From Methanocellales archaeon (lineage in GTDB: Archaea; Halobacteriota; UBA148), in NCBI GenBank assembly GCA_013415795.1, contig JAAEEL010000065.1, positions 1 through 5,041 of the forward strand: a DNA stretch of 5,041 bases. Reading direction: 5' to 3'. The notes below the pieces were generated by a model. That model did no database searches. It was given only the letters and a program-made list of their open reading frames with translations, and was not told the origin of the DNA. The translations under genes and the position numbers were made by a program. Within the stretch, counting starts at the first letter, position 1. Every line of letters starts with the position of its first letter. Of this stretch, positions 3,594 through 5,041 are shown piece after piece.

Positions 3594-4971
3594 TTACTAT
3601 TTGGTCGTATTCTTCCTGGCTCAGGAAATGGGGTGTGTATTCGTAACCATGAGTATCCATAGAACTTACAAATGATCTCATATGCTTTTGAGAGCCTGTC
3701 AGCAATCCTTCATAGGCTACTATTATGTCTTCCCTATCCGTATGGCCTATATGTTCCTCCAGATGAAGGATACTGACCTCCTCTACAGTGGCCCCGGCGC
3801 CTAGGGCATCTTCCAGAGATCTTTTTCCGATCTCAGTTTGTTGGTCGTAAAGTGCCTGAATGGTCTGATTTGTGAACAATCCGCGCTCTTCCTGAACAGG
3901 ATCTTGTAGACTGTACCTATCTATCAGGATCTTAATCGAATCCATATGGTTCTGCTCCGAGTTGGCTACTTTCAGGAATATTGTTAGTTTCTCTTTATCG
4001 TAAAGATCGAGGTAGAGGTCCCTTGCCATCTTCTCTTCTTCCCTTATTAAGAGGATGCCCTCAATTTCGGTGGTGGTAAGAGGCACTTTTACCTGAACCG
4101 GCTCCTCACGGAGCGGCTGCAAAGCTTCGGATTCCAGCTCTAAAATCCCTTCTCCTCGCGCCACATTATGCATGACCTTGATGGAATCCGCGTCTGCCAT
4201 ACTCCATATAATGGATACTCTCTGGCCGACTGTGAAGGCTTTGTCATACTGGTCGCCCGTGTCCATCTTTCTCTTGAACTCAATAATTGTGTAGCCATTT
4301 TCTTCCCTTCCACCGTAATCAAGGATATCGTCGGTCCCGCCCAGCTCTCCATCCGGAACGTGGGGCCCGTAGTCATTTGTCGAGTATTTATCAAGGACTG
4401 TGACATTATCACCATCAACTGCGCCCATAATCATATCTGTATCCTTCATCCATTGAGTGGGTTCAAATCCAATGGATATCCATCCACTGGTCTCTCCCTT
4501 CAGAGCCATGTAGAGCGAATCTTCATCATTCTTCCAGGATATTTCGAGTTTTCCTCCTGAATAGCCCTGGGTCTCTAACCCATATAGGATCATGGTTTTA
4601 GCATACTCATTTTCTCCAACTAAACCATCAGGTTTCCACTCATCAGTTGGCTCCGGCTGAGATACCTTTTTAGGTTGGGTAAGAGTTGGAGTTGCTGCTG
4701 GCGTTGGTAATGGTTGTTCTGCTGGGTGCGATGGCGTTGCTGCTGGTCTTGGTGTTGCAGCTGGCGCTGCTGTTGGTGCTGCGGGCAATGCCGGTGCTGT
4801 TCTTGTAGGCACCGAAGGTGCTGGTGTGGGTTCAGGCTCAGATACGCATCCTGCAATACCCATTGTCGCTATAGCTCCAGCGATTGCGAGAGACTTGATA
4901 AACTTGCGCCTTCCGAAGGCTTTTGGATCGTCTTCTCTCTCTAAAGCTTCTAACACTCGAATTTCCTCCAT
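3583..4971 (-). CDS. Tat-exported lipoprotein: DOMON heme domain fused to DUF2202 ferritin-like domain
   Basis: A 462-residue surface protein. Residues 20-42 form a Tat lipoprotein signal: GRRKFIK (RR at 21-22), hydrophobic core, GIAG|C with Cys42 lipidated. Residues about 45-108 are a Pro/Ala/Thr stalk. Residues about 111-280 match a DOMON domain: GWISIGFEP (163-171), WMKDTDMIMG with Met175, DKYS and PDGELGGTDDI, R234-x-x-x-TGD, IIWSMAD, MHN-x-x-RG with His268. Met and His at these places are the usual heme b ligands. Residues about 301-460 are a full DUF2202: LLIREEEKMARDLY (E311-E313), SEQNHMDSIK (E339, H342), LEDALGAGATVEEVSILHLEEH (E397, E405, H407), GSQKHMRSF (H430) and HGYEYTPHFLSQEEYDQI. 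DUF2202 is a four-helix ferritin-like family, so a metal site is likely. The combination suggests electron transfer or peroxide/iron chemistry outside the membrane; substrate unknown. It is more G+C-rich than the lipoproteins at left. Confidence 0.9.
   Translation of the reverse strand: MEEIRVLEALEREDDPKAFGRRKFIKSLAIAGAIATMGIAGCVSEPEPTPAPSVPTRTAPALPAAPTAAPAATPRPAATPSHPAEQPLPTPAATPTLTQPKKVSQPEPTDEWKPDGLVGENEYAKTMILYGLETQGYSGGKLEISWKNDEDSLYMALKGETSGWISIGFEPTQWMKDTDMIMGAVDGDNVTVLDKYSTNDYGPHVPDGELGGTDDILDYGGREENGYTIIEFKRKMDTGDQYDKAFTVGQRVSIIWSMADADSIKVMHNVARGEGILELESEALQPLREEPVQVKVPLTTTEIEGILLIREEEKMARDLYLDLYDKEKLTIFLKVANSEQNHMDSIKILIDRYSLQDPVQEERGLFTNQTIQALYDQQTEIGKRSLEDALGAGATVEEVSILHLEEHIGHTDREDIIVAYEGLLTGSQKHMRSFVSSMDTHGYEYTPHFLSQEEYDQIVSGS
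4954..4969 (-). promoter_or_regulatory. Internal Shine-Dalgarno suggesting an alternative GTG start
   Basis: Codons 1-5 after the ATG at 4971 contain GGAGG (minus strand, 4969-4965) followed eight bases later by a GTG at 4956-4954, which is codon 6. This is a textbook spacing, whereas the ATG at 4971 has only an A-rich leader before it. The true start may therefore be GTG 4956, shortening the protein by five residues and leaving the Tat signal whole. Confidence 0.4.
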
Positions 4972-5016
4972 TTCTTTTTTTTGAAAGTCCCCTCAACTGT
5001 CTCGGGAACTTACATT

Positions 5017-5028
5017 GCTTTATATGTC
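5017..5028 (-). promoter_or_regulatory. TATA-like box for the DOMON-DUF2202 gene
   Basis: On the minus strand this reads GACATATAAAGC, with TATAAA at 5024-5019. Usual spacing puts transcription start near 4995, so the leader would be about 25-40 bases depending on which start codon is used. A G-rich GAGGGGAC at 4994-4987 falls in that leader but is about 15 bases from the ATG. Confidence 0.45.
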
Positions 5029-5041
5029 TGGTTGGCTTATA

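Noticed and set aside
4140..4944. Several open frames (both strands) within the DOMON-DUF2202 gene, including Cys/Trp- and Gln/His-rich ones
   Set aside because: They are alternative-frame readings of the DOMON coding region and the Pro/Ala stalk; the composition follows from the stalk codons.

Overview
The window looks archaeal, most likely from an uncultured methanogen- or ANME-related euryarchaeon. This is inferred from gene content and style. There is a DUF434/DUF5616 protein (a mostly archaeal family), lipobox proteins with Pro/Thr linkers, AbrB-type small regulators, and A/T-rich intergenic stretches with TATA-like boxes 25-45 bases before start codons. No rRNA, tRNA or marker gene is present, so the lineage stays tentative.

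Layout. At the left edge a pentapeptide-repeat protein (minus strand, cut by the edge) diverges from a plus-strand DUF434/DUF5616 gene that probably encodes a PIN/NYN-like nuclease. Two plus-strand lipoprotein genes follow. The first (1255-2061) joins a Pro/Thr stalk, an unnamed beta-rich domain and a C-terminal rhodanese with an intact active-site Cys loop. The second (2232-2765) carries a predicted beta-sandwich domain. Their signal-peptide codons are clearly related at DNA level, so one leader was copied. After a perfect 20-bp tandem duplication the coding strand switches. A small AbrB-type regulator (2913-3113) starts at TTG close behind a good TATA box. A gene-poor stretch of about 470 bases follows, and its left part (3406-3593) contains what looks like a frameshifted remnant of an excisionase-like DNA-binding protein. 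The right third is a large minus-strand gene for a Tat-exported lipoprotein that fuses a heme-binding type DOMON domain to a DUF2202 ferritin-like domain.

How they fit together. Three of the six main genes encode predicted surface-anchored proteins. Two of these have redox or sulfur-chemistry domains (rhodanese; DOMON plus DUF2202). The genes are mostly separated by their own promoters and T-runs, so this is a cluster of individually transcribed cell-surface genes more than one operon. The right-hand gene is visibly richer in G+C than the lipoprotein pair on the left. The most distinctive item is the DOMON-DUF2202 fusion. The most novel small items are the frameshifted remnant, a 16-codon upstream ORF with a good ribosome binding site before the DUF434 gene, and a 42-codon ORF just ahead of the second lipoprotein.
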